A DNA stretch of 64,000 nt from Verrucomicrobiota bacterium (GTDB taxonomy: Bacteria > Verrucomicrobiota > Lentisphaeria > JABSQK01 > JAJFLO01). Location of the stretch: the NCBI GenBank assembly GCA_021772615.1, contig JAJFLQ010000053.1, forward strand, positions 26,401 through 90,400. The letters run 5' to 3'. Made by a program: the position numbers and the translations under genes. The notes under the pieces are model-generated. The model saw only the letters and a program-made list of their open reading frames with translations, searched no databases and was not told the origin of the DNA. Of this stretch, positions 16,843-26,177 are shown one piece after another (the stretch's first letter is position 1; each line of letters starts with the position of its first letter).

Positions 16843-17748
16843 TCAGCGCCGCCGAATCGCAGCCTTCAACATTCCCCACCAGTTACGGAGTGCGAACGGA
16901 TTCAGGTCTGCCGCGTGTTTCATCATGTGTCGCGCGTCGTCGTGGCGCTGTTCCAGCACCAGCCAATGCCCGTATTGCAGCGACAGGTACGAACGCGACC
17001 GACGGGAGATACCAAGCAGTGCTCGCTTCTGCGCGCTGGTGTATCGGGTGGACGCGTCGATTCGCCGGTCGAGGTTGTCCAGTGTCTTTGTCTGCGCGCG
17101 AAACATGGCATCCCACCTGCCGCTGGTATTGCCTCCGTGCCGACGATACGATACCAGGGGGGCGGCGACGTAATCGACCTGTGCCGTCTCGGTGAGCTTC
17201 AGCCAGAGGTCCCAATCCTCGACGCCCTGTATTCCGGTTTGAAATACCAGACCGGTTTGTTCGAGCAGGCGGCGTCGGACCATCACACTTGACATCACAA
17301 AGAAATTGTCCCGGATCATGTCGGCATGAACGTTGCCCCGATGCAGTCGCCGTCCGTCGCAGGCGACGGGAGCGCCTCGTTCATCGACTACGTCGCACGC
17401 CGTTACGACGATGTCAACCGTTTCATTTTCAAAGACATCCAATTGATTTTGGAGCTTCCGCGGTTTCCATAGATCATCGGCATCAAGAAAGGCGACATAT
17501 GTACCTCGAGCCACGCTGAGTCCATGATTACGGGCGGCGGCTTGTTCGGCGTTCGGCTGTTTCAGATACCGAATTCTTGCGTCACTGAGTCCGGCTACGA
17601 TATCCGACGTATTGTCGGTCGAACCGTCGTCGACGACGATGATTTCCAGATCGGAAAAAGATTGCTGCAGCGCCGAGTCGACAGTATCTCGTATATACCG
17701 TTCCGCGTTGTACGCGGGGATAATTGTGCTCACCAGCGGAGCGTTCAT
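16843..17748 (-). CDS. Glycosyltransferase family 2 (GT-A fold)
   Basis: Product of about 301 aa. VSTIIPAYNAERYIRDTVDS begins the nucleotide-binding fold, with VVDDGSTD (about residue 40) and the metal-binding DADD in AFLDADDLWKP near residue 90. VEDWDLWLKL supplies the ED-type catalytic region near residue 180. A longer frame to 17808 would add an Arg-rich leader, so the ATG at 17748, just before the fold, is chosen. It is the first gene after a gap of about 250 bases in which no gene was seen, although a degenerate hairpin is present. Confidence 0.88.
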   Translation of the reverse strand: MNAPLVSTIIPAYNAERYIRDTVDSALQQSFSDLEIIVVDDGSTDNTSDIVAGLSDARIRYLKQPNAEQAAARNHGLSVARGTYVAFLDADDLWKPRKLQNQLDVFENETVDIVVTACDVVDERGAPVACDGRRLHRGNVHADMIRDNFFVMSSVMVRRRLLEQTGLVFQTGIQGVEDWDLWLKLTETAQVDYVAAPLVSYRRHGGNTSGRWDAMFRAQTKTLDNLDRRIDASTRYTSAQKRALLGISRRSRSYLSLQYGHWLVLEQRHDDARHMMKHAADLNPFALRNWWGMLKAAIRRR

Positions 17749-18002
17749 ATGAGACAGTCCAGTGATGCGGTGCCGACCCCTGCGACGCCCGGGACGGCGG
17801 CCATACACGGTGCGGCGGGGACTCGGCCAAATGTCACTACGTTACGGTCTTTCTTTTGAGTATCGGCTTCGGCGTGTTTTGTTGATGTGTGGTTATCTGC
17901 AGGCTGAAGCCGAATGCCGTATCTTTAAGGAGTTTTTGCTGTCGCGTTCGTTGGAGCTTCACAGCTTTGGCACTTACACAAAGTCCAAGCGGTGCACTAC
18001 GG

Positions 18003-19367
18003 CTACAGCGAAGATCGCTGTGCCACTTCTCGACCACTAATTTCGTGACTTCGGCCACCAGGTCTTGGAAGCAGGCGCCGCACTGCACATATCAGAAACA
18101 CCGTCATGCAGATTGTGAGGACCGGACCCGTAAGCGCCCGGTACCGATCTCCCCCCGCGTGTGTCATTACATACGGCGCGCAGGCGCCGAGCAGGAACGC
18201 CACGAAATACCAGCGCACATGTCGTCCGCGTCTGGTCATGACGATCCCGGCCACGGCCAGCAGTACAAAGATGGTGTCCGCGATGAAGTGCTTGCGGCGA
18301 TTCGGGTTGTTCCTGAATGATGACCAATGAATCTCGCCAACCCAGAATTGCACGAAGCTGTTCATCCTCAGCTTTGCCGCTGCCAGCGGGTTGTCGATGA
18401 TGTATTGCACCGCCAGCTGCTGCAGATACTTGTATTTCGCGACTTCATCCATGCCGCTGACTGCTGACTGCACGTCCTCCGGCAGCGTCGTGACCGGTGT
18501 GAGGCTCGCGTCAAAATGGCCGCCTGTCGCCCGCGGATTATTGCCGAGAAAGAGTTCCAGGCCGAAGTTTGACGTGAACGGAATCACCTTATTAAAGGTG
18601 GCATAATTCCGGATGATCCAGGGTGACAGCAACACCGCGATCACGGCATACACGGCACCCTGTTGCACCAGTCTGTGCCGCAACGACTTTTCTGATCCCG
18701 CGGCGACGCTCCAGATCTGGCAGAGAAAAATCGGGGCGGCCATGGCGCCGTTGGAAAGTAATGCCAGCGCGGACGAGATCCCGCTGATCGCGATGGCGCG
18801 GGCCGATGGGCGTCTGGCCATTTCCAGGAAGCCGTAGACGAAGAGCGACGCCAGGAGCATATCAAACGTGTTGCGCTCGATGTGTAGGTGGTGGTGCAGC
18901 AACGGGATATTTACAACGTAGACAGTGGCAGCGCATATGCCATGCACAAACCCGAAGGCCCTCCGCGCAATGAGGTAGATTGGCAACACGATCAGTGCCG
19001 AAACGATGCTCTGGATAAGCAGGACGAGTCTGTGCGTGCGATCGCGCCGCACCTCGTACCCGTCGACATGTTCCGGCACCGGCAATTGTTCGTCCGGAAC
19101 GGCATAGTAACACGCGGCGAGGAACAGAGGGTAAAGCGGCGCCTTGTGGGCTGTTGGCTTGCCGTCCATGCTGTAACCCTGACCGGCTACGAGCGATCGC
19201 GCGATGATACCGTTTTCGAAATCGCGTGTCGGCTGGTAGCCTGGCGAGACCAGCGTGCGGAACAACCGCAAGCCGACTGCGATCACGACCAGTGCGACCA
19301 GGACCGGGTGCCGGCGGCGGTGCAGCCACTGCAAGGCGCCGGCGCCAGATGGTGTCGGGCGACTCAT
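18003..19367 (-). CDS. Polytopic membrane glycosyltransferase, ArnT/GT39-like
   Basis: Product of 454 aa with about ten membrane segments. The first loop after helix 1 contains PTRDFENGIIARSLVAGQGYSMDGKPTAHKAPLYPLFLA, the acidic plus A-PLYP arrangement of GT39/GT83 family transferases that use polyprenyl-phosphate-linked donors. The start overlaps the stop of the upstream GT4 gene as ATGA. A hairpin of about ten pairs (18001-18024) overlaps the stop codon, but no T-run follows it. The donor and acceptor are unknown. Confidence 0.75.
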   Translation of the reverse strand: MSRPTPSGAGALQWLHRRRHPVLVALVVIAVGLRLFRTLVSPGYQPTRDFENGIIARSLVAGQGYSMDGKPTAHKAPLYPLFLAACYYAVPDEQLPVPEHVDGYEVRRDRTHRLVLLIQSIVSALIVLPIYLIARRAFGFVHGICAATVYVVNIPLLHHHLHIERNTFDMLLASLFVYGFLEMARRPSARAIAISGISSALALLSNGAMAAPIFLCQIWSVAAGSEKSLRHRLVQQGAVYAVIAVLLSPWIIRNYATFNKVIPFTSNFGLELFLGNNPRATGGHFDASLTPVTTLPEDVQSAVSGMDEVAKYKYLQQLAVQYIIDNPLAAAKLRMNSFVQFWVGEIHWSSFRNNPNRRKHFIADTIFVLLAVAGIVMTRRGRHVRWYFVAFLLGACAPYVMTHAGGDRYRALTGPVLTICMTVFLICAVRRLLPRPGGRSHEISGREVAQRSSL

Positions 19368-20620
19368 CGGTTACGTGCCGTATGCAAATCGTTATAGAGC
19401 TTTTCGTAATGTGTTATCATCTCGGACAGTGTAAAGACATCGCGAAATCGCCGTTGTCCATTCTCGCCCATCTTTCTGGCCCATGCCGGGTCATCGATCA
19501 ACCTGGTCAGCGCGGCAGCCAATGCTTGCGGATCGGCGGGCGGTACGAGGAGGCCGGTCTCGCCGTCCACGATCTGTTCGGGTATCCCTCCGATGCGGCT
19601 TGCCACAACCGGCCGAGCCGCGCTCATCGCTTCGGTGATGGCGTAGGGAAGGCCTTCCATGGTCGACGGGAGTACCACGATATCGGTCGCTGCCAGCACG
19701 TCGCTTACGCGTTCATGCGGTAACCGTCCACAGAACTCCACGCTGCCCTGCAACGCAAGGGCTGCCACGCGGTTCCGAAGCTCCGGCAACAGTGGCCCGT
19801 CGCCGACAAAGAGCGTCTTGATTCCGTCGCCGTAGCGCGTCCGTAGTGACTGCAATGCAGTAAGAAAATGTTCATGCCCTTTTTCGGGAGACAGCCGCGC
19901 GATGACCGCGAGAACGGTCGTACCGTCTGATAACCCAAACTGACGTCGGGCCTTCGCGACAGCCTCAGGTGTCCGGTCGGCAGACGCTCCCGGGATGCCG
20001 TAGTAAATCACGCTCATTTTGCTCTCTGGGATACCGCGCGAACGGATCAACACATCAGCGGCGTGTTTGGCAACACAGACATATCGATCCAGCGATCGAT
20101 GCACCCGGGATTCGAGCGGTGCTTCGGCGGGCTTGTTGGGCCACCGTAGTGCCTGTGGCGTACTCGCGATAGTCATCAGGCTCGACGGAACGCCCGCAGC
20201 TCTGGCGGCAATCGCAGCGATGCGACAGGTGACAGAGCCTGGGTAGCCGCCGTTAATGATGTGGAGAACATCGACCGGCGTGGTTTGGAATGCAGTTTTC
20301 AATCTCATAAAATTTACGATCACGGATGTGAATTGGCGGATGACGATATTATACAGATACCCGGCGCGTCGCATTGTTCTGGGGTACCGCGACAGCCGCC
20401 GGCAAAAATATTCACCATCATACGCACACACCGGAACCACGGTTGTGGCGGGACACGCGGTGAGACCTAGGAAATCCTCGAACGCGCGCCACGGGTTTAT
20501 GAATACGGTAACGCTGAAGCGCTCACGGTCCAGATGCCACAGGAGGTCCCGCAACTGCTGCTCGGCACCGCCGATCGCCGGTGTAAACATACAAAGTCCC
20601 AGACGAATTTTGTGAGGCAT
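19364..20620 (-). CDS. Glycosyltransferase family 4
   Basis: Product of 418 aa. The N-terminus LGLCMFTPAIGGAEQQLRDLL is a GT4 acceptor-loop sequence, and a middle region about residues 70-130 is longer than usual. The donor domain shows VIYYGIPGAS, VIARLSPEKGHEHFL, FVGDGPLLPELR and the motif VLPSTMEGLPYAITEAMSA near residues 325-345. Translational coupling (ATGA) to the membrane transferase at 18.0 kb suggests consecutive steps in the same glycan. Confidence 0.9.
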   Translation of the reverse strand: MPHKIRLGLCMFTPAIGGAEQQLRDLLWHLDRERFSVTVFINPWRAFEDFLGLTACPATTVVPVCAYDGEYFCRRLSRYPRTMRRAGYLYNIVIRQFTSVIVNFMRLKTAFQTTPVDVLHIINGGYPGSVTCRIAAIAARAAGVPSSLMTIASTPQALRWPNKPAEAPLESRVHRSLDRYVCVAKHAADVLIRSRGIPESKMSVIYYGIPGASADRTPEAVAKARRQFGLSDGTTVLAVIARLSPEKGHEHFLTALQSLRTRYGDGIKTLFVGDGPLLPELRNRVAALALQGSVEFCGRLPHERVSDVLAATDIVVLPSTMEGLPYAITEAMSAARPVVASRIGGIPEQIVDGETGLLVPPADPQALAAALTRLIDDPAWARKMGENGQRRFRDVFTLSEMITHYEKLYNDLHTARNR

Positions 20621-20633
20621 CAGGCCGCTTCTG

Positions 20634-21512
20634 TTACTTCGCCGGAACTCTGTACGACGCCATCAGCAGATGGCTGAATGCCGGATGATTGGCGTTTATC
20701 AGTAATCCCGGGAATCGGCGAAAGACTTTCACCATCAACCAGATAAAGGGTATGATGTAGGTTCGGTCACGGCGAATTTTTTCGCGGATCCGGAGGTCGC
20801 CGAGTGCAGGTAGAAAATGGTTCCAGATCATTCCGGGATCGAATCCGCCGATGTAATCGAGGGATTCACTGTGTATGTCGAACCGGTCGGCAACCGACCG
20901 AAAAAAGGCGCGATTCATCATGTCCAGGTTATGGACTGCGAGGAATTTGTGCAACCCGGCCATTCGCATGAGTTTGAGATTGACGGCTCCGGCCATATTG
21001 GGTACCTCAAGTATCAGGAGGCCATTGGGTTTGAGTAGTTGCAGGTGTCGGCCGATGATGCGCATGGGATCGCGAAAGTGTTCGATCACGCCGATCGAAT
21101 AGACAATGTCGTAGGCGTGCTGCGGCAGATCATCTGTCAGGACATCGGCGGCAAAAACCTCACCATCGACGTCGTTAAGTCGAAAATTCTCTCGTGTTAG
21201 TTCAACGCCTTTCGGTGACGTATCGCAGCCGGCGACCTGATAGCCCAATGCCTTGTTGAACCAGATCAGCCATCTGCCCGGTGCACAGCCAATTTCAAAA
21301 ATGCTTCGGGACGAATCTCTGGGAAGATGTCGGAGGAAGGCTGTGGTAAGCGCGGCCTGCCAGCGGACCGACGGGTCGATGGTGTCAGGAAGATGGATGT
21401 CGTCCCAGTAATCGTCCCAGAACACATGGTCCGTGAGCGCGTCCGTTGCCGCAGCGGGCTGCGCATGCGAATCGCCGCATGACGACGTTCGGGGATCACG
21501 ACCGGTGGTCAT
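20634..21512 (-). CDS. SAM-dependent methyltransferase, class I
   Basis: Product of about 292 aa. The SAM-binding motif I is IFEIGCAPGRWLIWF near residue 80, an acidic residue ends strand 2 (AGCDTSPKGVEL), and VYSIGVIEHFRDP near residue 145 is the motif following strand 4. It is likely a sugar O- or N-methyltransferase of the polysaccharide pathway. The ATG at 21512 is preferred over the upstream TTG because GAAGAAA precedes it closely. It overlaps the end of the adjacent methyltransferase gene by 17 bases. Confidence 0.85.
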   Translation of the reverse strand: MTTGRDPRTSSCGDSHAQPAAATDALTDHVFWDDYWDDIHLPDTIDPSVRWQAALTTAFLRHLPRDSSRSIFEIGCAPGRWLIWFNKALGYQVAGCDTSPKGVELTRENFRLNDVDGEVFAADVLTDDLPQHAYDIVYSIGVIEHFRDPMRIIGRHLQLLKPNGLLILEVPNMAGAVNLKLMRMAGLHKFLAVHNLDMMNRAFFRSVADRFDIHSESLDYIGGFDPGMIWNHFLPALGDLRIREKIRRDRTYIIPFIWLMVKVFRRFPGLLINANHPAFSHLLMASYRVPAK

Positions 21513-22332
21513 TTTTCTTCGCAATAAAATGTGTCAGACGCGCATCGGTAAAGGCATGACCGCCTTTGTAGCGGTAAAACGGCGTTGTCACCGCTTGAAA
21601 CGAGAACCCGGCCAACTCAATCGCCTGTTTCCACTGAAACAGGCAATAACCGCGATCGCCGAGGCACGGGTCCAGCATGACGCCGCTGGCAGAAACCGGT
21701 CGCGCGACCGGCTGCCACCGACGCAGGATCATGTTCTTTGCGATGCTTAGACATCGCTGCAGCGCAATTGCCGTATAATGCCAGATCGCCAATGGCTGTT
21801 CATTCAGGATGACGAAGCAGCCATTTGGTTTCAATACACGATAGACCTCCTGCAATATTTCCTGCAGGTCAGGGGCATGATGTACCGCTGAACTCGCAAC
21901 GGCGGCATCAAAGAATTGATCGTCGACCATGATTGGTGTAAACATGGCTTGAATTGGCCTGATCTTCTCGCCGTCGCCGCCCATCAGCCGTGTCATTTCC
22001 GGCAGCATGACATCCAGGTTCGAACGACTCGCATCGACGGCATAAATTTCGGCGATCCGCGTTCGTTTTGAAAGATAGATAGACAACCACCCGGTTCCGG
22101 CGCCCAGATCCACAACTTTGAGATTGTCGCCGATCAAAATCTCGTCCCATGTGAGATAGTCAACTGCATCGAGGGTATTCCACTCGTTGCACAGCGCCTT
22201 GTGGTGTGAATGCGGGTTCGTCCAGGTTGCCAGGTACTGAGGGTAGTACCGTTCCATCGCGCCATCCCATGAAGCTACGAGCTTCTCTGCCTGGGCGGGC
22301 AACCACGTTTCCATTGCGGCGGCGTTCGTCAT
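21496..22332 (-). CDS. SAM-dependent methyltransferase, class I
   Basis: Product of 278 aa. VVDLGAGTGWLSIYL near residue 75 is motif I, YAVDASRSNLDV provides the ribose-binding acid, and FDAAVASSAVHHAPDL near residue 140 is typical of the Methyltransf_11 group. The N-terminal part has a HHKALCNEWNTLDAVDY segment seen ahead of the SAM fold. The gene begins with an ATGA overlap with the large gene upstream and overlaps the next methyltransferase downstream. The target is probably a sugar or a glycan terminus. Confidence 0.85.
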   Translation of the reverse strand: MTNAAAMETWLPAQAEKLVASWDGAMERYYPQYLATWTNPHSHHKALCNEWNTLDAVDYLTWDEILIGDNLKVVDLGAGTGWLSIYLSKRTRIAEIYAVDASRSNLDVMLPEMTRLMGGDGEKIRPIQAMFTPIMVDDQFFDAAVASSAVHHAPDLQEILQEVYRVLKPNGCFVILNEQPLAIWHYTAIALQRCLSIAKNMILRRWQPVARPVSASGVMLDPCLGDRGYCLFQWKQAIELAGFSFQAVTTPFYRYKGGHAFTDARLTHFIAKKNDHRS

Positions 22333-24275
22333 TGGTGGGATGGTTGAGCGAGTATTACCGATGCTGCCCGTTCTGCCGAACGACCGTTGTTGTCATGGGT
22401 GCAGTAGTGACGCAGAAACTCGGTATTCGGCCGCGTGATGCCGGCATACGACTTCCGCGCCAGGAGATCTCGCACCATCGACATGAACACGGCGGGCGTT
22501 TCTGCAACGTTTGCTCGCTTGCGCAGCAATGCCGCCGCCTCCGGTGCCGAGGCGCTGGGCTGCGGCATGTAACACACAATTGGCTTGTCGGTCATCAGCA
22601 CCTCGCCGATCGCGGTGATCGCGTGATCAATCACAATGGCATCGGCCGCCCAGATCAAGTCCTTGAGTCGTTGCGTCGTGACGACGGCGTCCTTGACATG
22701 ACGCCGTATAAACGTCGCCATGACTTCATTGGGATAATTTGCAAGAATGAAGTCTTTGTATACCAAGCGCGTGGAAGTCACCGTATTCCACAAGGCCAGA
22801 ACCTCCATCTGCAGCTCGAAATACGACACATCCGGGTAGGCTGCCAGATCGTGAAAACTTCGGCCGTAGCAGCCGAAACAGGTTGGAACATAAAGCACAA
22901 TAGGCCGGTGATCGTCTCCCTGAAGGTTCGTGCGCAGCCGATTTGTGTCCGCGGCCGCGGGTGCGTTGCGGAAGGCATCGAGCAATATCGATCCCACAGG
23001 CGTTATCTCGCAACGGCGCGGCACGTTGGACGCTGCGCTCAATTCTTTTCTGGTGCCGTCGCCGTAAACCAGAAAGTGGTCGCAAAAACGCAGGTACGAC
23101 TGCCAAATCAACGGCGAGACACCGCTTGAACTGCCATGCTGCAGGACGTAACAGGGGATCCCCAAATTTGTCGCCGCGGCGACCGCGGCACTGCTGGTTG
23201 AGCTGCCGCTGACATCCCACGTGAGCAATGCCGTGTAGCGGCCAGTGCGCAGACGCCCGGTGGCATCGTTGAAGGCCGACCATAGAATAGGCACCAACTG
23301 CTCCCACCAGAAAAGGAACGGTGCGCTCCACAGGTCGATGTGACCTATACCCAGTGCTTCGAGTGGCTCCCAGAACCGTGGCGTCTGCAACAACTGTTCA
23401 CTGTTGTCGCGCACCGCGCGCCGATATGCATCCAGATTCGGCGAGTCTGGGATCTGTTCGGCTTTCTCCAGCAGGCTATCGGCGATAATCGTGACGCGAG
23501 CACCGTGATGCCGGAGTTCGCGGGCTGCCTCCATCAGGCCGTAGTCACTTCCGGAAACAAGAATATGCGGACGATCTCGCCGTGATCGTCCACGCGATTC
23601 CAATTTATGGTCCCCGCCTGGAAAAAGAAGATCGTTCACAGCCGGAAACTCACGCAGCTTCTGCTTCAGCTGTCGCGACCACGTCGAGACACTCCCGGCG
23701 CGCGACTCCCGTCCATGCACCGAGGCGTCCGATTCCGGCGTACATTTCGGTTGCACCTCTGACAGATCGTCGAATGCAACGCCACGTGCCCGTGCCAGCG
23801 AAGGCAGGACCGCGGGTATTGCGGACACCGTCGGATGCAGGTGCCATGGTACGCCGGGAACCCGTGGCGACCAGCATCGGGTTCGTTCAGGTTTGACGAT
23901 ATCAAGAATGTCGTTCACAGTCGTTGCTGCGGACCAGACCTCACCAAACAGAAATTGGAGCAAAAAGGATGTGCAACTCGCCGGATTGAAGCCGGCCCGG
24001 TCGTATTCCGGCATGGCAGACCGCGACCACTGATCCAGCCACTGCTCCCAATCGAGGTAATCGTCCAGGTTGGATGCGTATTCCGTAAATCGCTTGTTGA
24101 GAGGTACATAATCTTCAATTCTCGTGTAGGCCGTGCCGGAGTCGCGACATGTTTGCGCGGCTTCCGGGGTGACGACCAGAGGCGGGTCGTGTTGCGGTTG
24201 TTCCATGAACCATTCCGCCTGTTTCGTCGTTTCCAGTACCGTCAAGGTTTTCATGCTGTTGTCGGATCCGGGCAT
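22329..24275 (-). CDS. Large uncharacterised protein with GT-B-like C-terminal half
   Basis: Product of about 648 aa. The N-terminal 250 residues (ending near LLFPGGD) are not recognised; they are aromatic- and Trp-rich. The second half starts with ILVSGSDYGLMEAARELRHHG, a Rossmann-like fold, then PCYVLQHGSSSGVSP and CDHFLVYGDGTRKEL, followed by IDHAITAIGEVLMTDKPIVCY near residue 580. The 'QHG ... CDHFLVYG ... G-V' pattern resembles GT-B surface-carbohydrate proteins of the capsule synthase/CDP-glycerol transferase type. The ATG at 24275 is chosen for the GAGGG 5 bases upstream. It is flanked by methyltransferases on both sides. The function is inferred only at fold level. Confidence 0.6.
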   Translation of the reverse strand: MPGSDNSMKTLTVLETTKQAEWFMEQPQHDPPLVVTPEAAQTCRDSGTAYTRIEDYVPLNKRFTEYASNLDDYLDWEQWLDQWSRSAMPEYDRAGFNPASCTSFLLQFLFGEVWSAATTVNDILDIVKPERTRCWSPRVPGVPWHLHPTVSAIPAVLPSLARARGVAFDDLSEVQPKCTPESDASVHGRESRAGSVSTWSRQLKQKLREFPAVNDLLFPGGDHKLESRGRSRRDRPHILVSGSDYGLMEAARELRHHGARVTIIADSLLEKAEQIPDSPNLDAYRRAVRDNSEQLLQTPRFWEPLEALGIGHIDLWSAPFLFWWEQLVPILWSAFNDATGRLRTGRYTALLTWDVSGSSTSSAAVAAATNLGIPCYVLQHGSSSGVSPLIWQSYLRFCDHFLVYGDGTRKELSAASNVPRRCEITPVGSILLDAFRNAPAAADTNRLRTNLQGDDHRPIVLYVPTCFGCYGRSFHDLAAYPDVSYFELQMEVLALWNTVTSTRLVYKDFILANYPNEVMATFIRRHVKDAVVTTQRLKDLIWAADAIVIDHAITAIGEVLMTDKPIVCYMPQPSASAPEAAALLRKRANVAETPAVFMSMVRDLLARKSYAGITRPNTEFLRHYCTHDNNGRSAERAASVILAQPSHQ

Positions 24276-24330
24276 ACTGCCCTCGCGAACACGTTCCACT
24301 GCCCGATGAATTCCCATACCAACGGCGTGC

Positions 24331-25029
24331 TCACGATCCTGACGCATCCGGTGGTCGGGACGCCGGGACATAACGTTCCTGGCCGCGCTTACGCAGTACA
24401 TTTACCTGAATGCGGTCCGGAAATGCGATATCCGTGCGCAGTTCGCGACTGTCGTGCGTAAACGGCAGCACTGCTTCGAGGGAATACAGATTCGAAGCCG
24501 AGAAAACTGCGGCGTAGTCCTGTTTGTACGTCCACGTATCGCGCTCCCCGCGATGATGATATTCGACACGTTGCGGGTACGCAGGGGCAAAGTCGCCGAG
24601 GATTATATGTCCGTCCGGAGCGAGTAATCGATCGATCTCTGCGACGGATCGCAACAGCATGGAACGGTCGACCCAGTGGAACACAAAATTCACGATCACC
24701 AAATCGTAGAACGGCGGCGTCTCCAGCGGAATGGCCGCGGCGGTGCTGCGGACAAACGTCACGTCGGGATAGCGTTTCCGGCCATCGGCGATCGCCATCG
24801 CCGACGGTTCAATCGCCGTGCCGCAACATCCATATCGTTTCATCAATGCCGCCAGCCGGAAGCCGTTGCAAGCGCCTATTTCCGCCACGTTCGCTGGATG
24901 CATACCGCAGCAGTCGAGGACGCGCAAAACAGGATCGTCTGCGGTCGACCCTTCGGCGTTCAAATAATCCACGTTGCGCAGGAACCAGTTGTCTGCTTCT
25001 GATTCGTGGAAGATGTCGTCTTGCATCAT
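24331..25029 (-). CDS. SAM-dependent methyltransferase
   Basis: Product of 232 aa. VAEIGACNGFRLAAL near residue 50 is motif I, TAIEPSAMAIADG the ribose-binding region, and YDLVIVNFVFHWVDR near residue 110 the segment after strand 4. It resembles the methyltransferase found beside PseI/NeuB genes in flagellar or surface glycan loci. It lies 25 bases after the pseudaminate-synthase gene, so it may act on the nonulosonate or on a sugar next to it. Two adjacent ATG codons (25029, 25026) are equally possible starts. Confidence 0.82.
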   Translation of the reverse strand: MMQDDIFHESEADNWFLRNVDYLNAEGSTADDPVLRVLDCCGMHPANVAEIGACNGFRLAALMKRYGCCGTAIEPSAMAIADGRKRYPDVTFVRSTAAAIPLETPPFYDLVIVNFVFHWVDRSMLLRSVAEIDRLLAPDGHIILGDFAPAYPQRVEYHHRGERDTWTYKQDYAAVFSASNLYSLEAVLPFTHDSRELRTDIAFPDRIQVNVLRKRGQERYVPASRPPDASGS

Positions 25030-25054
25030 ATGATTTCCCGGATCTTGACGAGGT

Positions 25055-26104
25055 TCACCGAAACAAATCCCAGCTCAGAGGCGTGCCCCGAGGTATGTCC
25101 GTCACGGCCACTTTACCGATCACCTGGTCCAGATAGCGCGGATGAAGTCCCTGCCCGGGACGAATCGAACAAATGTTGTCACCCGTCAGCCTTTCGCCGG
25201 CCTGAATACGTCGAATTGCGAACAGGGATCTCCGGAATGACCAGTTCTCCTTCTCATTATCTGTGCGCACATAACTTACTGTACCGATAGCGGCCTCGGC
25301 AGTGCGCACGGCATCGACCATCGCCTTAAATTCGGCGGGTTCAAGTGAAAATGCGCTGTCAGGTCCGGGCGTGTCTCGCGACAACGTGAGGTGTTTTTCA
25401 ATGATACTCGCGCCAACAGCGACTGCAGCTACCGGAACAGCAATATCCAGCGTATGATCCGACAATCCGATCGGAACGGCGAATGTGTTGGCAAGGTGCG
25501 GTATGGTTCGAAGATTGATATCTTCAGCCGAGGCGGGATACGCGCTGGTGCACTTCAACAACGCCAGGTCCCGGTTGCCGGCCTGTCGGCATGTATTTAC
25601 GGCTTCTTCTATTTCGGCCAGGGATCCCATGCCGGTCGACATGATTATTGGTTTTCCTGTTCGTGCAATTCGTGAAATCAACGGGATGTCGATCAGCTCA
25701 AACGACGCAACTTTATATGCCGGCACATCCATTGATTCAAGAAAATCGACGGCGCTGTTGTCGAATGGTGTTGAAAACAGCTCCAGCTCCAGCTCCCTGG
25801 CGACCTGTTTCAATTTCGGGTGCCACTCCCACGGCGTGTACGCCTCGCTGTACAGGTCGTGGAGCTTGCGGCCCTGCCACAGTTTGCTATTGCCGACGAT
25901 GAAACACGCGTTATCACAGTCAATGGTTATTGTGTCCGGCGTGTACGTTTGCAGCTTGACCGCATCGGCGCCGGCGGCCTTTGCGGCTTCGATGATTCGT
26001 ATTGCCTCGTCGATACTTTTGTGGTGATTCGCCGACAGTTCGGCAATGATAAAAACCCGGGAGTCCGGTCCAATAAGGCGGTTGCCGATAGCAAAGGAAT
26101 TCAT
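25055..26104 (-). CDS. pseI: Pseudaminic acid synthase (NeuB family)
   Basis: Product of 349 aa. It condenses phosphoenolpyruvate with 2,4-diacetamido-2,4,6-trideoxy-L-altrose to give a nonulosonic acid. The N-terminal TIM barrel starts FIIAELSANHHKSIDEA, with DAVKLQTYTPDTITID, FSTPFD near residue 110, STGMGSL and GLSDHTLD near residue 215, and EKHLTLSR. The C-terminal SAF/antifreeze-like domain begins near residue 285 (RRSLFAIRRIQAGERL). The TPDTITID and LQTYT wording is that of PseI rather than NeuB. It stands downstream of PseH- and PseG-type genes, as expected. Confidence 0.92.
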   Translation of the reverse strand: MNSFAIGNRLIGPDSRVFIIAELSANHHKSIDEAIRIIEAAKAAGADAVKLQTYTPDTITIDCDNACFIVGNSKLWQGRKLHDLYSEAYTPWEWHPKLKQVARELELELFSTPFDNSAVDFLESMDVPAYKVASFELIDIPLISRIARTGKPIIMSTGMGSLAEIEEAVNTCRQAGNRDLALLKCTSAYPASAEDINLRTIPHLANTFAVPIGLSDHTLDIAVPVAAVAVGASIIEKHLTLSRDTPGPDSAFSLEPAEFKAMVDAVRTAEAAIGTVSYVRTDNEKENWSFRRSLFAIRRIQAGERLTGDNICSIRPGQGLHPRYLDQVIGKVAVTDIPRGTPLSWDLFR

Positions 26105-26177
26105 GTCCGGATCCTCCGTACCGTGTCCGTTGTCGGACCGTAACCAGAACGCTTCATGCCACTCTGGCGATCAATGG

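Noticed and set aside
17941..18024. GTTGGAGCTTCACAG with a TCCAA partner, a possible seventh copy of the palindromic repeat, plus a hairpin over a stop codon
   Set aside because: It lacks the GCGTGAAACCCAC core and the conserved spacing; the hairpin has no T-run, so neither a repeat copy nor a terminator is supported.
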